A DNA stretch of 64,000 bases from Winogradskyella sp. J14-2 (lineage in GTDB: Bacteria; Bacteroidota; Bacteroidia; Flavobacteriales; Flavobacteriaceae), in assembly GCF_001971725.1 (NCBI RefSeq), contig NZ_CP019388.1, positions 1,054,001-1,118,000 on the forward strand, in the 5' to 3' direction. The position numbers and the translations under genes are program-made. This document shows, piece after piece, positions 47,275 to 56,392 of the stretch (position 1 is the stretch's first letter; each line of letters opens with the position of its first letter). The notes under the pieces are model-generated. The model had not been told where the DNA came from. It worked only from the letters and a program-made list of their open reading frames with translations, and searched no databases.

Positions 47275-47486
47275 ACCTGTTTTGCATTTTTAATAAAATT
47301 CGTCAATTCGAGTGGTTTTTCAGAATGAAATGATGAAAAATTGTATCGAGAATCGAATTTTATGATAAAAAACCTTGTTCTCAATAGTTCCTTTGGGTGA
47401 GATTGAAGTACTCTTTCTTGCAGAAAAAACTCGAACTGACGGTTGTTTGAATAATAATCAATTAAAACTCTCAACGGATTAATCAT
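47271..47486 (-). CDS. 71-codon ORF made largely of an inverted-repeat element, coupled to both neighbours
   Basis: The ORF starts [15 protein letters not shown], runs through repeat DNA and ends [10 protein letters not shown]. The first ATG overlaps the stop of the upstream acyltransferase gene (ATGA). Its stop overlaps the FdtB start (ATGA). About 47 of 71 codons lie inside the inverted-repeat element at 47300-47441, read in frame without a stop. No known domain. It may be a real small protein carrying an inserted element, or a bridging ORF that keeps translation coupled. Both end segments look non-repetitive. Confidence 0.45.
   Translation of the reverse strand: MINPLRVLIDYYSNNRQFEFFLQERVLQSHPKELLRTRFFIIKFDSRYNFSSFHSEKPLELTNFIKNAKQV
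47300..47441. repeat. About 140-bp inverted-repeat element with TCGAGT ends
   Basis: Left end CGTCAATTCGAGTGG and right end reverse complement CGTCAGTTCGAGTTT are inverted copies (about 13 of 15). Internal TTGTATCGAGAA and TTGTTCTC segments recur in the partial copy at 61093-61151. No transposase reading frame is present, so it is MITE-like or REP-like. Confidence 0.75.
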
Positions 47487-48460
47487 ATAAAAAGATTCTC
47501 TAATAGCTTATAGTTTTCCGTGTCAATCTTGTAGAATCCTTGAGCGATAGAACGCGCTCCAAAGCCTTCCTTCCAATACTGCAACCCTTCATTTATACTT
47601 TGACCGTCATTTTCATTAGAAATACCAAAGTTAAAATACGATTTATCAGCAAAAACCTCCTCTAAAAGATAATGATGTAAAAAATCTAAACTTCCTAGTG
47701 TATTTTTATCTGCATTCCCGGAAATATACTGGCTATGTGCTACATGTTTTGTTTCAAAAATTGTAGTACCTGCTACAATTATATCATTGTGGTATACATT
47801 GAATTGTCTTATTTTATCTGGAAATCTGGATTTTAAAAGCTGTATTTCTTCTAAGCTATGTACTGGTTTTACATCATGCTTGTTATCTAAATTGGGCATT
47901 AATATTTCATTCCAAAACTCTTTAAATTCATTGACTTCTTTAACTATGAGATTATTTTTCTGACCTCTTTTGCAACCATTTTTTCTGCTTCTATTATAAG
48001 ATTTAAATTTGAGGTCTAAAGTAGAATGCATATCCATGCGTTGTAGTTGTGCCTTTAGTTTAAAACACAAATAAGCTAATGGATTATTGGTTTGGTTATC
48101 CAAAAAAACAAAGGGTAACTCTTTTATGACAAGATTTTTTATTCCATTTTCTGCCAAATACTCTAAAACTGTTTTTAAAATAGGTATAGCATCCTGGCTC
48201 TTTAAACTCGATTTGTATATCAATCCGCCATAAGTCAAACCTTGATGAGAATACACAGTATTTTTGTCCTTATTTGCTGGCAACAATGCTATCAATTCAT
48301 CATCCTTAAATAACATTAAGGAATAATCTTGAAATCTATCGCTATGATAGTCCATAAAATCTCTTAGGAATAGAAATGTTTGTTGGTTGCTATCTAAAGC
48401 AAATCCATTCCATTCATTTTTAAGAGATGGTTTATATTGTAAAACCTTGAAGTTTTGCAT
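47483..48460 (-). CDS. GNAT/FemAB-fold acyltransferase
   Basis: 325 residues. Not a left-handed beta-helix acetylase. The fold pattern is GNAT/FemAB-like: LMLFKDDELIALLPANKD, then a C-terminal half with YHNDIIVAGTTIFETKHVAHSQYISGNADK and YFNFGISNENDG, as in the FemAB-like proteins of polysaccharide clusters. Position next to FdtB suggests it N-acylates the amino sugar, in place of an FdtC-type acetylase (inference). It is first in the minus-strand unit; a TATTTTTG element at 48472-48465 ends only 5 nt before the ATG, suggesting a nearly leaderless mRNA. Confidence 0.7.
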   Translation of the reverse strand: MQNFKVLQYKPSLKNEWNGFALDSNQQTFLFLRDFMDYHSDRFQDYSLMLFKDDELIALLPANKDKNTVYSHQGLTYGGLIYKSSLKSQDAIPILKTVLEYLAENGIKNLVIKELPFVFLDNQTNNPLAYLCFKLKAQLQRMDMHSTLDLKFKSYNRSRKNGCKRGQKNNLIVKEVNEFKEFWNEILMPNLDNKHDVKPVHSLEEIQLLKSRFPDKIRQFNVYHNDIIVAGTTIFETKHVAHSQYISGNADKNTLGSLDFLHHYLLEEVFADKSYFNFGISNENDGQSINEGLQYWKEGFGARSIAQGFYKIDTENYKLLENLFI

Positions 48461-48623
48461 CTATCAAAAATAAACTAAAAGGTTGAAAAATAAGATTTTT
48501 TAATTATTCTCGATTTTTTCAAGTATATAAAAATTACAATTCTTTTATTTTATAAATAAATCTATTGCTTCTTTTAACATAAGCAAACTCAATTATTCTA
48601 TATTAGCTAAAAAATACATACTG

Positions 48624-50204
48624 TTGTTTACCGATATAAAAAACAATCCTTTTAAATATATCTTCATTTTGGTTCTCATTTTCTATATGGTTTGTTATGG
48701 ACTATATGGAATTGAAGAAGGAGATATGGGCTCTATTTTTGGTATATCGTGGAGTATATACAATGGGTACTTTCCTCACAGAGACTTTGTTTATATAAAA
48801 CCAGCCTTTTCACCTTTTTTTCATTCCTTACCTTTATATATTTCAGAGGACTATGCTTATTTAATAAATAGGTATTTTTATTTTATACAAGTGTTTACAT
48901 ACTCTTACTTGTCAACTCTTATAGTATTTAATTACTTAAAGCTTTCAAAAAAACACCTCTTTTTTATAGCCACAATTGGAGCTATTGTATCTGTTCATAA
49001 TTATCCTCCAATGCCTTGGAATACTGTTGATGGTATCTTCTTTAGCGTAGTTGGTCTTTATTTCATTATTAAAAACAAAGAAAAATGGTGGTCCATTTCA
49101 GTTGGAGCCCTTTTCCTTTTCTTAGGTGCACTTTGCAAACAATCTTTTTATTTCTTTCCCATCATTATTGCTTTGTTTTTGATTTACCATAAACAAATTA
49201 GAGCGTTTATAATTCTAGCTATTAGTGGTATAATATATACCTTGCTGTACCTCTTGTTATTTTGGTGGCAAGGAGCTCTTGAGCCTTTTATAAATCAGAT
49301 GTTTAGTTTCACAACAGGTTCAAGTTTAATTGGCACAGGAATTAAATCTTATTATCTGGCAGTAAAATTTAACCTCATAGCTGTTATTATAGCGGTTTTA
49401 GGTGTATGGTTTTCAAAAAAGTATTTGAAAGGTCACACTTCTTACTTTCTTGCTAACATCATTATTGTTATTGTTTTTCTATGGCTATATTATAAAAATC
49501 AAAGTTTATATTATTCTGCAAAGTATGGCATAGTGCACCTTTTGTGGCTTTTTGGTTCATTATACGTTTTAATAAAGAGCTTAAAAAATTCTAAATACAC
49601 CATTATGGTGGTATTATTTTCATTAGCATGGTGCGCCTCCATAAGTAATGGTTATAATACTCCGATTGATTTTTCTACACCAACAGTTATCACTTTAGCA
49701 TTGTTTTTTCTCGGTGAATTACGGTCAATAAAACAATGGAGTGCATTAATTATTACTACTCTTTATATCGGCACTTTTTTTTATGGATATCAATATCCAT
49801 ATAGAGAGAAACACAGAAGTGAACTTAATTATAATTTAGGAGAAATATTCCCTAGATTAAAAGGAATACATACTAACAAAGATAGATATGATAAGTTCGA
49901 TGAGTTAAAAGAGTTATCTAGTCGTTATAACAACTTTACAATTCTACCATCAATGACCTTGGGTCACTATATTACGGACACAACTAATCCAATAGGCGTA
50001 GATTGGGTTTTTAATCATCATCTTGCTGACCAACTTGAAGATTACAAACATATGCTAAATGACAAAGACCTGACTATCTTTTTAGAGAATTTTGAGAATC
50101 ATATAGACAATTACGAAGAAAGTTCTCTACTAACTATGTATGTAGCTAAAAATTGGAAACTTATTGAGAAGAAAAATCATTTCAGAGTATACCAAAAACC
50201 ATAA
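48624..50204 (+). CDS. GT-C type membrane glycosyltransferase-like protein
   Basis: 526 residues with about 10-11 membrane segments and a soluble C-terminal tail (about 400-526). The N-terminal extracytoplasmic loop has YGIEEGDMGSIFGISWSIYNGYFPHRDFVYIKP, with the acidic residues typical of GT-C enzymes that use polyprenyl-phosphate sugars. It probably adds a sugar to the glycan on the periplasmic side. The start is a TTG at 48624; no good ATG exists before residue 22. The following GT2 gene is DPM/GtrB-like and could supply its polyprenyl-phosphate donor. Confidence 0.75.
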   Translation: MFTDIKNNPFKYIFILVLIFYMVCYGLYGIEEGDMGSIFGISWSIYNGYFPHRDFVYIKPAFSPFFHSLPLYISEDYAYLINRYFYFIQVFTYSYLSTLIVFNYLKLSKKHLFFIATIGAIVSVHNYPPMPWNTVDGIFFSVVGLYFIIKNKEKWWSISVGALFLFLGALCKQSFYFFPIIIALFLIYHKQIRAFIILAISGIIYTLLYLLLFWWQGALEPFINQMFSFTTGSSLIGTGIKSYYLAVKFNLIAVIIAVLGVWFSKKYLKGHTSYFLANIIIVIVFLWLYYKNQSLYYSAKYGIVHLLWLFGSLYVLIKSLKNSKYTIMVVLFSLAWCASISNGYNTPIDFSTPTVITLALFFLGELRSIKQWSALIITTLYIGTFFYGYQYPYREKHRSELNYNLGEIFPRLKGIHTNKDRYDKFDELKELSSRYNNFTILPSMTLGHYITDTTNPIGVDWVFNHHLADQLEDYKHMLNDKDLTIFLENFENHIDNYEESSLLTMYVAKNWKLIEKKNHFRVYQKP

Positions 50205-50229
50205 GTAAATAAAACAATAATTTTGTAGT

Positions 50230-51192
50230 ATGAACTTTCAAAAAGATTTACTCTCTCTAGTAATCCCTCTATATAATGAGGAAGAAAACATAAAACCACT
50301 ACTTTCGAATATAGATAACGCACTAAATGAATATAATATAGAAGTTATTCTAGTTAATGATTTTTCTACAGACAAAACGGTTAATATTATTAAAAATTTA
50401 TACCACCCAAAAGTAAAGCTAATCGAACTCCGAAAAAATTATGGTCAGAGTTCGGCTTTGGCTGCTGGCATAGACAATGCTGAAGGTAAACACATAGTAA
50501 CCCTAGATGGAGATTTGCAAAATGACCCTAATAATATACCTGCTATGCTTCAAAAGTTGCATAGTGAAAATTGGGATGTCATAGTAGGCATTAGAAATCA
50601 CAGAAAAGATAGTTTTTTAAAAAAACTACCGTCTAAAATTGCGAACTTCTTAATAAGAAAAGCTACAAAACTTAACATAAAAGATCATGGGTGCGCCTTA
50701 AAGGTTTTTAAAAAGAATATTGCTAAAGAATTAAATCTTTATGGTGAAATGCACCGTTTTATAGGGTTATTAGCGTATCTTAATGGTGCTCGAGTAGGTG
50801 AAATAAATGTAAATCACAACAGAAGAATACATGGAAAATCTAAGTATGGCTTGGGACGAACTTTTAAAGTGATAAATGATATTCTTTTAATCTTATTTCA
50901 ACGTAATTACTTACAAAAACCATTATATCTTCTTGGAAATCTAGGGATACTCTTTTTTTGTATTGGAGCTATAATTAATATATACTTGCTAATCGAAAAA
51001 ATATTAGGCAATGATATTGGAGACAGACCACTTCTAATATTAGGTGTTTTAATTTTGCTTGTTGGCGTACAACTCTTTACAACAGGTATAGCTATAGATT
51101 TACAAATGCGCACCTATTACGAAACACAAAATACGAGACCTTATAAAATTAGGGAAATTACAGATTTTAAACAAAAGGAAGAAACACTCTAA
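50230..51192 (+). CDS. Polyprenyl-phosphate glycosyltransferase, DPM1/GtrB-like GT2
   Basis: 320 residues. GT-A domain: LLSLVIPLYNEEENIKPLL, VILVNDFSTDKT and the DxD-like VTLDGDLQNDP. Two membrane helices at the C-terminus (about 235-255 and 270-290) fit the GtrB/CsbB architecture. It transfers a sugar from NDP-sugar to polyprenyl phosphate at the inner membrane. The upstream GT-C gene (25-bp gap) is a natural user of that donor. Terminated by the hairpin at 51251. Confidence 0.9.
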   Translation: MNFQKDLLSLVIPLYNEEENIKPLLSNIDNALNEYNIEVILVNDFSTDKTVNIIKNLYHPKVKLIELRKNYGQSSALAAGIDNAEGKHIVTLDGDLQNDPNNIPAMLQKLHSENWDVIVGIRNHRKDSFLKKLPSKIANFLIRKATKLNIKDHGCALKVFKKNIAKELNLYGEMHRFIGLLAYLNGARVGEINVNHNRRIHGKSKYGLGRTFKVINDILLILFQRNYLQKPLYLLGNLGILFFCIGAIINIYLLIEKILGNDIGDRPLLILGVLILLVGVQLFTTGIAIDLQMRTYYETQNTRPYKIREITDFKQKEETL

Positions 51193-51241
51193 AATGATTT
51201 TATCTTACTCTTTCCTCTTAACCAAATAATTCCATAGCCTT

Positions 51242-51286
51242 TAAAAAAATAAAAGAGAAACACCCTAAAGCATTTCTCTTTTAAAT
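51242..51286. terminator. Bidirectional terminator between GT2 and typA
   Basis: AAAAGAGAAA (51251-51260) pairs with TTTCTCTTTT (51273-51282), a perfect 10-bp stem. A and T tracts lie on both sides. The minus-strand T tract (TTTTATTTTTTT) is the better one and would serve typA. Confidence 0.75.
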
Positions 51287-51307
51287 ATTACCTAATTATA
51301 TAACTAT

Positions 51308-51380
51308 ATTCTGAAACTACACTTCGATGCTTCGACTCCGCTCAGCACAGGCTAGCTCAGTGTGACAGTTCAGAATGACA
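51308..51380. repeat. Interspersed inverted-repeat element, long copy
   Basis: Ends ATTCTGAAAC and GTTCAGAAT as in the element at 32671-32720, with the same CACTTCGA and GCTCAG-TGTGACA core. An extra 20-25 bases (CTTCGACTCCGCTCAGCAC region) are inserted or duplicated in the middle. It lies between convergent genes. Confidence 0.8.
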
Positions 51381-51389
51381 GGTCTTTTT

Positions 51390-53189
51390 CTACAAACTCT
51401 TATTTCGCTTACGATCTACCTCTTTTAATAAAATTTTACGCAATCTTAAATGATTTGGTGTTACCTCAACGTATTCGTCTTTTTGTATGTACTCTAAAGC
51501 TTCTTCTAAAGAAAACTTAATTGCTGGTACAATTTTAGCTTTATCATCCGCACCTGCTGAACGTACGTTACTTAATTTTTTAGTTTTGGTAACATTAACC
51601 GTCATATCATCTCCACGAGAGTTTTCACCAATGACTTGTCCTTCATAGATATCTTCTCCTGGATCTATAAAAAACTTTCCTCTTTCTTGTAATTTATCAA
51701 TGGAATAAGGAATTGCAGTACCATTCTCCATAGATACTAAAGAACCATTTAAGCGTTCAGGAATTCCACCTTTTAATGGTTGATACTCTTTAAAACGATG
51801 CGCCATAATAGCTTCACCTGCTGTTGCTGTTAGTAATTGATTACGTAATCCTATAATACCACGAGAAGGTACTATAAATTCACACACCATACGGTCGCCT
51901 TTGGCTTCCATACTTAGCATTTCACCTTTACGCATCGTTACCATTTCAATGGCTTTACCAGATACATTTTCTGGTAAATCAATCGTCATTTCTTCAAAAG
52001 GCTCGCACTTAACACCATCAATTTCCTTAATGATTACTTGTGGCTGACCAATTTGCAGCTCGTAACCTTCGCGACGCATGGTCTCTATCAATACAGATAG
52101 GTGCAATACACCACGACCAAACACCATAAACTTATCAGCACTATCAGTCTCCTCTACTCTTAGTGCTAAGTTCTTTTCTAGCTCTTTAGTAAGGCGTTCT
52201 TTTATATGTCGAGAGGTTACATATTTACCATCTTTACCAAAAAATGGCGAATCGTTAATGGTAAATAACATACTCATTGTAGGCTCATCGATGGCAATGG
52301 TTTTTAAACCTTCAGGATTTTCAAAATCAGCAACTGTATCACCAATTTCAAAACCTTCTAAACCAACAATGGCACAAATATCTCCCGTTTGTACTTGATC
52401 TACTTTTAAACGGCCTAAACCTTCAAAAGTATGCAATTCTTTAATCTTACTTTTTACGATAGAACCATCTCTCTTTACCAAAGAAATTGGTTGACCAGCC
52501 TTTAACGTTCCTCTAGTTAAACGACCAATAGCGATACGTCCTGTAAAGCTTGAAAAGTCTAAAGACGTAATCAGCATTTGGGTAGTACCTTCTTCAATTT
52601 TTGGCTCAGGAATATGCTCTATCACCATATCTAACAAGGGTTCAATATTTTCAGTTGGCTTTTGCCAGTCTTCACTCATCCAGTTGTTCTTAGCAGAACC
52701 ATAAACTGTTGGGAAGTCTAATTGCCACTCTTCTGCACCAAGTTCAAACATTAGATCAAAAACTTTTTCGTGCACTTCATCTGGCGTACAGTTTTCCTTG
52801 TCCACTTTATTTACCACAACGCAAGGCTTCAACCCTAAATCGATAGCTTTTTGTAACACAAAACGTGTTTGAGGCATTGGGCCTTCAAAAGCATCTACCA
52901 AAAGTAATACACCATCAGCCATATTTAATACACGTTCTACCTCGCCGCCAAAATCGGCGTGACCAGGTGTATCAATGATATTGATTTTAGTGTCTTTGTA
53001 AACCACAGAAACGTTCTTAGAGGTGATTGTTATACCTCTCTCGCGTTCTAAATCATTGTTATCGAGAATTAAATCTCCAGTGTTTTCGTTTTCACGAAAC
53101 AACTGACAATGGTACATAATCTTGTCTACCAAGGTGGTTTTTCCGTGGTCAACGTGCGCAATAATTGCAATGTTTTTAATCTTCGTCAT
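51390..53189 (-). CDS. typA: Translational GTPase TypA/BipA
   Basis: 599 residues from ATG 53189 ([19 protein letters not shown]). The frame extends to 53237, but the upstream codons overlap the promoter. P-loop AHVDHGKT (11-18), DTPGHADFGGEVERV and NKVDKENC are intact, and the TypA-specific C-terminal domain (GIIGLRNQLLTATAGEAIMAHRF) is present. It acts in ribosome assembly and stress adaptation. A -7 element TACCTTTG (53220-53213) lies 24 bp upstream. Confidence 0.96.
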   Translation of the reverse strand: MTKIKNIAIIAHVDHGKTTLVDKIMYHCQLFRENENTGDLILDNNDLERERGITITSKNVSVVYKDTKINIIDTPGHADFGGEVERVLNMADGVLLLVDAFEGPMPQTRFVLQKAIDLGLKPCVVVNKVDKENCTPDEVHEKVFDLMFELGAEEWQLDFPTVYGSAKNNWMSEDWQKPTENIEPLLDMVIEHIPEPKIEEGTTQMLITSLDFSSFTGRIAIGRLTRGTLKAGQPISLVKRDGSIVKSKIKELHTFEGLGRLKVDQVQTGDICAIVGLEGFEIGDTVADFENPEGLKTIAIDEPTMSMLFTINDSPFFGKDGKYVTSRHIKERLTKELEKNLALRVEETDSADKFMVFGRGVLHLSVLIETMRREGYELQIGQPQVIIKEIDGVKCEPFEEMTIDLPENVSGKAIEMVTMRKGEMLSMEAKGDRMVCEFIVPSRGIIGLRNQLLTATAGEAIMAHRFKEYQPLKGGIPERLNGSLVSMENGTAIPYSIDKLQERGKFFIDPGEDIYEGQVIGENSRGDDMTVNVTKTKKLSNVRSAGADDKAKIVPAIKFSLEEALEYIQKDEYVEVTPNHLRLRKILLKEVDRKRNKSL

Positions 53190-53212
53190 AACTGATGCTG
53201 ATTTTAAGCGCG

Positions 53213-53220
53213 CAAAGGTA
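53213..53220 (-). promoter_or_regulatory. -7 element of the typA promoter
   Basis: TACCTTTG on the minus strand, a full match. A TTG at 53237-53235 is only 14 nt upstream, closer than usual, so the -33 element is uncertain. Confidence 0.45.
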
Positions 53221-53399
53221 CGTCTTATTCTTATCAATTCGTTAATTATATGTTATATTTTAAAAATGAGACAATTTGAGTTTGTAACTTGTCGTTGTAG
53301 AAATTGATTAATAGTAAAAGCCTTAAAAATCAACCGCTAATTGGGCTGTTTACGCCTGCCTATCGGCAGACAAGTCTGAACCCTTAATTTTTAAAACAG

Positions 53400-53759
53400 A
53401 TGAATGCAATTAGCAAGTACACCAAGTTTATTCCATATCTTTATTTTATTAGCATAGTAGCATATTGGTTTACTACAGTTAATAGAAGCGAAGGTATTTC
53501 TGCATATCCTATTTTATTGTTTGCTATTCCTTTTTTGTGGCAGTTAATTAAACCAAATAGAAACCTTAACTTCTCGCTAGGTATTGTATTTGTTTGCTTG
53601 TCCTCTTATTTAATCCTTGCCTATATATTTAACTTACTGAATATTATGAATTGGTCAGAATCTGCCAAGCGCTTGCTCTTTTATGGTGGTGTATTGGTTT
53701 TTGGAAACTTTATAATGTCGCTTTGGATAATAAGAAATAGCATAAAAAAGGAGTTTTAA
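53400..53759 (+). CDS. Small four-helix membrane protein, unknown function
   Basis: 119 residues with four hydrophobic segments (about res. 8-25, 35-47, 55-76, 92-111). No recognised family. It starts at ATG 53400 after an intergenic region containing a CTGCC-TAT-CGGCAG hairpin (about 53356-53369). A kdsA -7 element lies 6 bp beyond its stop, so kdsA is probably expressed separately. Confidence 0.6.
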   Translation: MNAISKYTKFIPYLYFISIVAYWFTTVNRSEGISAYPILLFAIPFLWQLIKPNRNLNFSLGIVFVCLSSYLILAYIFNLLNIMNWSESAKRLLFYGGVLVFGNFIMSLWIIRNSIKKEF

Positions 53760-53764
53760 AATGT

Positions 53765-53772
53765 TATCTTTG
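53765..53772 (+). promoter_or_regulatory. -7 element of the kdsA promoter
   Basis: TATCTTTG, a full TAnnTTTG match, 25 nt before the kdsA TTG start. No TTG at the right distance is visible upstream. Confidence 0.4.
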
Positions 53773-53797
53773 TGACCTAACATTAAAGTCTTAAGCC

Positions 53798-54610
53798 TTG
53801 ATAACTATTCCACAATTAAAACACACAGATTCTGATAACTTCTTTTTGCTTTGTGGCCCTTGCGCTATTGAAGGTGAAGATATGGCATTGCGTATTGCTG
53901 AAAAGGTAGTTTCGATTACTGACAAACTAGAAATACCTTACGTATTTAAAGGTAGTTTTAAAAAAGCTAATCGTAGTAGGATTGATAGTTTTACAGGTAT
54001 TGGAGATGAAAAAGCCTTAAAAATATTGAAGAAAGTTTCGGAAACTTTCAATATCCCAACTGTAACAGACATCCATGAAGTTTCTGATGCTGCTAAAGCT
54101 GCTGAATATGTTGATGTTTTACAAATTCCTGCTTTTTTAGTGAGACAAACAGATTTAGTTGTTGCGGCTGCTAAAACAGGTAAGGTTGTAAACCTTAAGA
54201 AAGGGCAGTTTATGAGTCCTGAGTCTATGAAACACGCTGTACAAAAAGTAAAAGATTCTGGCAGCGATAAAGCTTGGATTACCGATAGAGGCACTATGTT
54301 TGGGTACCAAGATATGATTGTAGATTTTAGAGGTATACCAACAATGCGTCAGTACGCACCCACGGTTTTGGATGTAACACATTCTCTACAGCAACCTAAC
54401 CAAACTGTTGGAGTTACTGGTGGACGACCAGATATGATAGAGACCATTGCAAGAGCTGGTGTGGTAAATAATGTAGATGGATTATTTATAGAAACACATT
54501 TTGATCCTGCTAATGCTAAAAGTGATGGTGCTAATATGTTACATTTAGATAATCTTGAAGGGTTGCTGACAAATTTAGTAGCTATAAGAAAATTAGTTTC
54601 TAGTTTTTAA
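53798..54610 (+). CDS. kdsA: 3-deoxy-8-phosphooctulonate synthase (KDO-8-P synthase)
   Basis: 270 residues. It condenses arabinose-5-phosphate with PEP to give KDO-8-phosphate for the LPS inner core. The family pattern is complete: LLCGPCAIEGED, FKGSFKKANRS, TDIHE, LQIPAFLVRQTDL, KKGQFMSP and TDRGTMFGYQDM. The start is TTG at 53798; the next ATG (MALRIAEKV) is too far inside, having lost GPCAIEG. The 3' end overlaps the convergent DUF1801 gene by 18 bp. Confidence 0.95.
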   Translation: MITIPQLKHTDSDNFFLLCGPCAIEGEDMALRIAEKVVSITDKLEIPYVFKGSFKKANRSRIDSFTGIGDEKALKILKKVSETFNIPTVTDIHEVSDAAKAAEYVDVLQIPAFLVRQTDLVVAAAKTGKVVNLKKGQFMSPESMKHAVQKVKDSGSDKAWITDRGTMFGYQDMIVDFRGIPTMRQYAPTVLDVTHSLQQPNQTVGVTGGRPDMIETIARAGVVNNVDGLFIETHFDPANAKSDGANMLHLDNLEGLLTNLVAIRKLVSSF

Positions 54611-54991
54611 GTTACTTTTTTTCTTACCCAGAATAAGCTTGAAGGGATTCGTATTAATCTCTAATTGTTTTTCCAGCACATAGACTATTACCTCATCATT
54701 AATATCGTCTACAGATTTGTAACGCAATGAACGAACAGATTTTCTATTAGTATCAATAAAATATTCGGTATATTTTTCTAATTTTTCAAAATGCCAAAAG
54801 GCTAAATCTACATAGTCTTTGGACTGGTTCAAAAAACAAATAGGAATACCGTTATTATAGTAAAACGGAATGCGCCATTTGTACAATAACTCTGCACTGG
54901 GTGCAACAGCTCCTATAATGGCCTGAAGTTGTAACAAGATAGATTTATAAGGTTCTTCTTGTTTTAGAATGTAGGCTTCTGCTGGATTCAA
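54593..54991 (-). CDS. DUF1801 family protein
   Basis: 132 residues, no signal or membrane segment. It starts MNPAEAYILKQEEPYKSILLQLQAIIGAV, followed by AELLYKWRIPFYYNNG, ICFLNQSKDYVDLAFW and a basic C-terminal helix. The fold matches the DUF1801/YdhG domain of unknown biochemical role. Its start lies 31 bp from the divergent transglutaminase-like gene and its end overlaps kdsA by 18 bp. Confidence 0.8.
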   Translation of the reverse strand: MNPAEAYILKQEEPYKSILLQLQAIIGAVAPSAELLYKWRIPFYYNNGIPICFLNQSKDYVDLAFWHFEKLEKYTEYFIDTNRKSVRSLRYKSVDDINDEVIVYVLEKQLEINTNPFKLILGKKKSNLKTRN

Positions 54992-55022
54992 AATTGGAAT
55001 AATTTTTGTCTAATTTAGCAAT

Positions 55023-55961
55023 ATGAAAACATATTTACTAATCTTATTTCTGCTTTCAGTGCAACTTAGCTTAGCTCAGGACTTTGCTAAAATTGATTCT
55101 GTAGTAGCCACGTATCCAAATAATTTTGACTCTATTGAAACATTTACGAGCAAAATAGAGTTAGACTTTAAAACCGATTTAGAGAAGGTAAGAGCTGCTT
55201 ATTTCTGGATAGCTAATAATATTATGTACGACTACGATAGCGCTAATAGCGTTAGGGTTAGCGGGTATCATTATAATGATGATAGTGAACTTGAAAAAAT
55301 TCAGATGAAATACGCAGCTAATGTTCTTAAGGATAAAAAAGCTGTCTGCGAGGGTTATGCGCAATTATTAAAATACACTTTAAAAGCATTAGAAATAAAG
55401 TGCGAAGTCATTGATGGCTATGCCAAAACAGATATTAAGGAAATTGGCAAGGTAAAAAATGAAGAAAACCATGCTTGGAATGCAGTATATCTAAACAAGA
55501 AATGGCAACTTATTGATGCCACGTGGTCAACGGGAAACGAAGAAAATAAACCAAATCATTTTGATTTTAACGATGTATATTTTCTCATAGAGCCAGAGCA
55601 TTTAGTGTGGAGTCATTTTCCCGACGATAAAAAATGGCAACTAATAAAGAAGCCTATATCAATCCTAGCTTTTTTTTATTCACCAATCATCCATTCAGGA
55701 TTTTACAACTCTGATTTAAAATTATCAAAGATGGTAGGTACACTAAAGTCTAGCAAAACCCTCAAAATCGTATTTGATTCAATAAATTCCGATAAACTTT
55801 ATTATTATCAATATACAGAAGCTTCTTTAAACCTAGAGCCAATTACTTTAATTAAAAAAGGAGACAAACATATTGCCGAAATACCATACAACTATGATAA
55901 TGGTAAGGAGCTAATTATTTATGCTGATAGCCACGCCTGTTTAGCTTTTAAAATCATTTAA
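55023..55961 (+). CDS. Secreted transglutaminase-like (cysteine protease fold) protein
   Basis: 312 residues. The signal peptide is MKTYLLILFLLSVQLSLAQ. The papain-like core carries the triad C109 (AVCEGYAQLL), H150 (ENHAWNAVYL) and D165 (WQLIDATWSTG), spaced as in bacterial transglutaminase/kyphoscoliosis-peptidase domains. The C-terminal third (about 210-312) is beta-rich, possibly a binding domain. Probably a periplasmic peptidase or crosslinking enzyme; substrate unknown. It shares 4 bp with the convergent next gene. Confidence 0.82.
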   Translation: MKTYLLILFLLSVQLSLAQDFAKIDSVVATYPNNFDSIETFTSKIELDFKTDLEKVRAAYFWIANNIMYDYDSANSVRVSGYHYNDDSELEKIQMKYAANVLKDKKAVCEGYAQLLKYTLKALEIKCEVIDGYAKTDIKEIGKVKNEENHAWNAVYLNKKWQLIDATWSTGNEENKPNHFDFNDVYFLIEPEHLVWSHFPDDKKWQLIKKPISILAFFYSPIIHSGFYNSDLKLSKMVGTLKSSKTLKIVFDSINSDKLYYYQYTEASLNLEPITLIKKGDKHIAEIPYNYDNGKELIIYADSHACLAFKII

Positions 55962-56311
55962 AACAATTGAATTAAACCAATTACAATTAAACCGATACCA
56001 ATTACAGCCTTAAACGGCATTAGTTTTTCCGATAATTTTCTAAGACTGGTTTCCAAAGATGGTACTTTTCCAAAAGCTTGGGTTAACAATAGTATACCAC
56101 CCAAGATGCTCACAATGTTAAATAATAAACCATCCCAGAATTCTAATATGGCCAAAATGACTAATCCAAGCCCTATAGCTGTTTGAAATGGAGCTAAAAA
56201 CCCAGCGATTTTATTAAAAAAATTGCTCTCACCATCCCATTTATCTAACGTCGCTAGTCCAAGTAGTATACCACCTGAAATATTGGCTATTGCTAAAAGC
56301 AGTTCTATCAT
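55958..56311 (-). CDS. Small hypothetical membrane protein
   Basis: 117 residues with four hydrophobic segments arranged as two similar halves: ANISGGILLGLATLDKW and IVSILGGILLLTQAFGK recur as GGILLGLA/GGILLLTQ. Each is followed by a segment of the FLAPFQTAIGLGLVILAI / LMPFKAVIGIGLIVIGLI type. This suggests an internal duplication. No family recognised. Divergent from the membrane protein at 56422. Confidence 0.65.
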   Translation of the reverse strand: MIELLLAIANISGGILLGLATLDKWDGESNFFNKIAGFLAPFQTAIGLGLVILAILEFWDGLLFNIVSILGGILLLTQAFGKVPSLETSLRKLSEKLMPFKAVIGIGLIVIGLIQLF

Positions 56312-56392
56312 AACGCTTTAATTATAAGTGCTTAAAATATAAATTTAGTTAATATCTTCTAAAATTGTTTTGTTAAAACCAAATAAATTTAA

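Noticed and set aside
47300..47441. Insertion sequence
   Set aside because: Only inverted ends and no transposase frame; kept as a MITE-like repeat.
50907..51113. Minus-strand open frame opposite the GtrB-like gene
   Set aside because: Shadow of the membrane-helix coding region; no start signal or homology.
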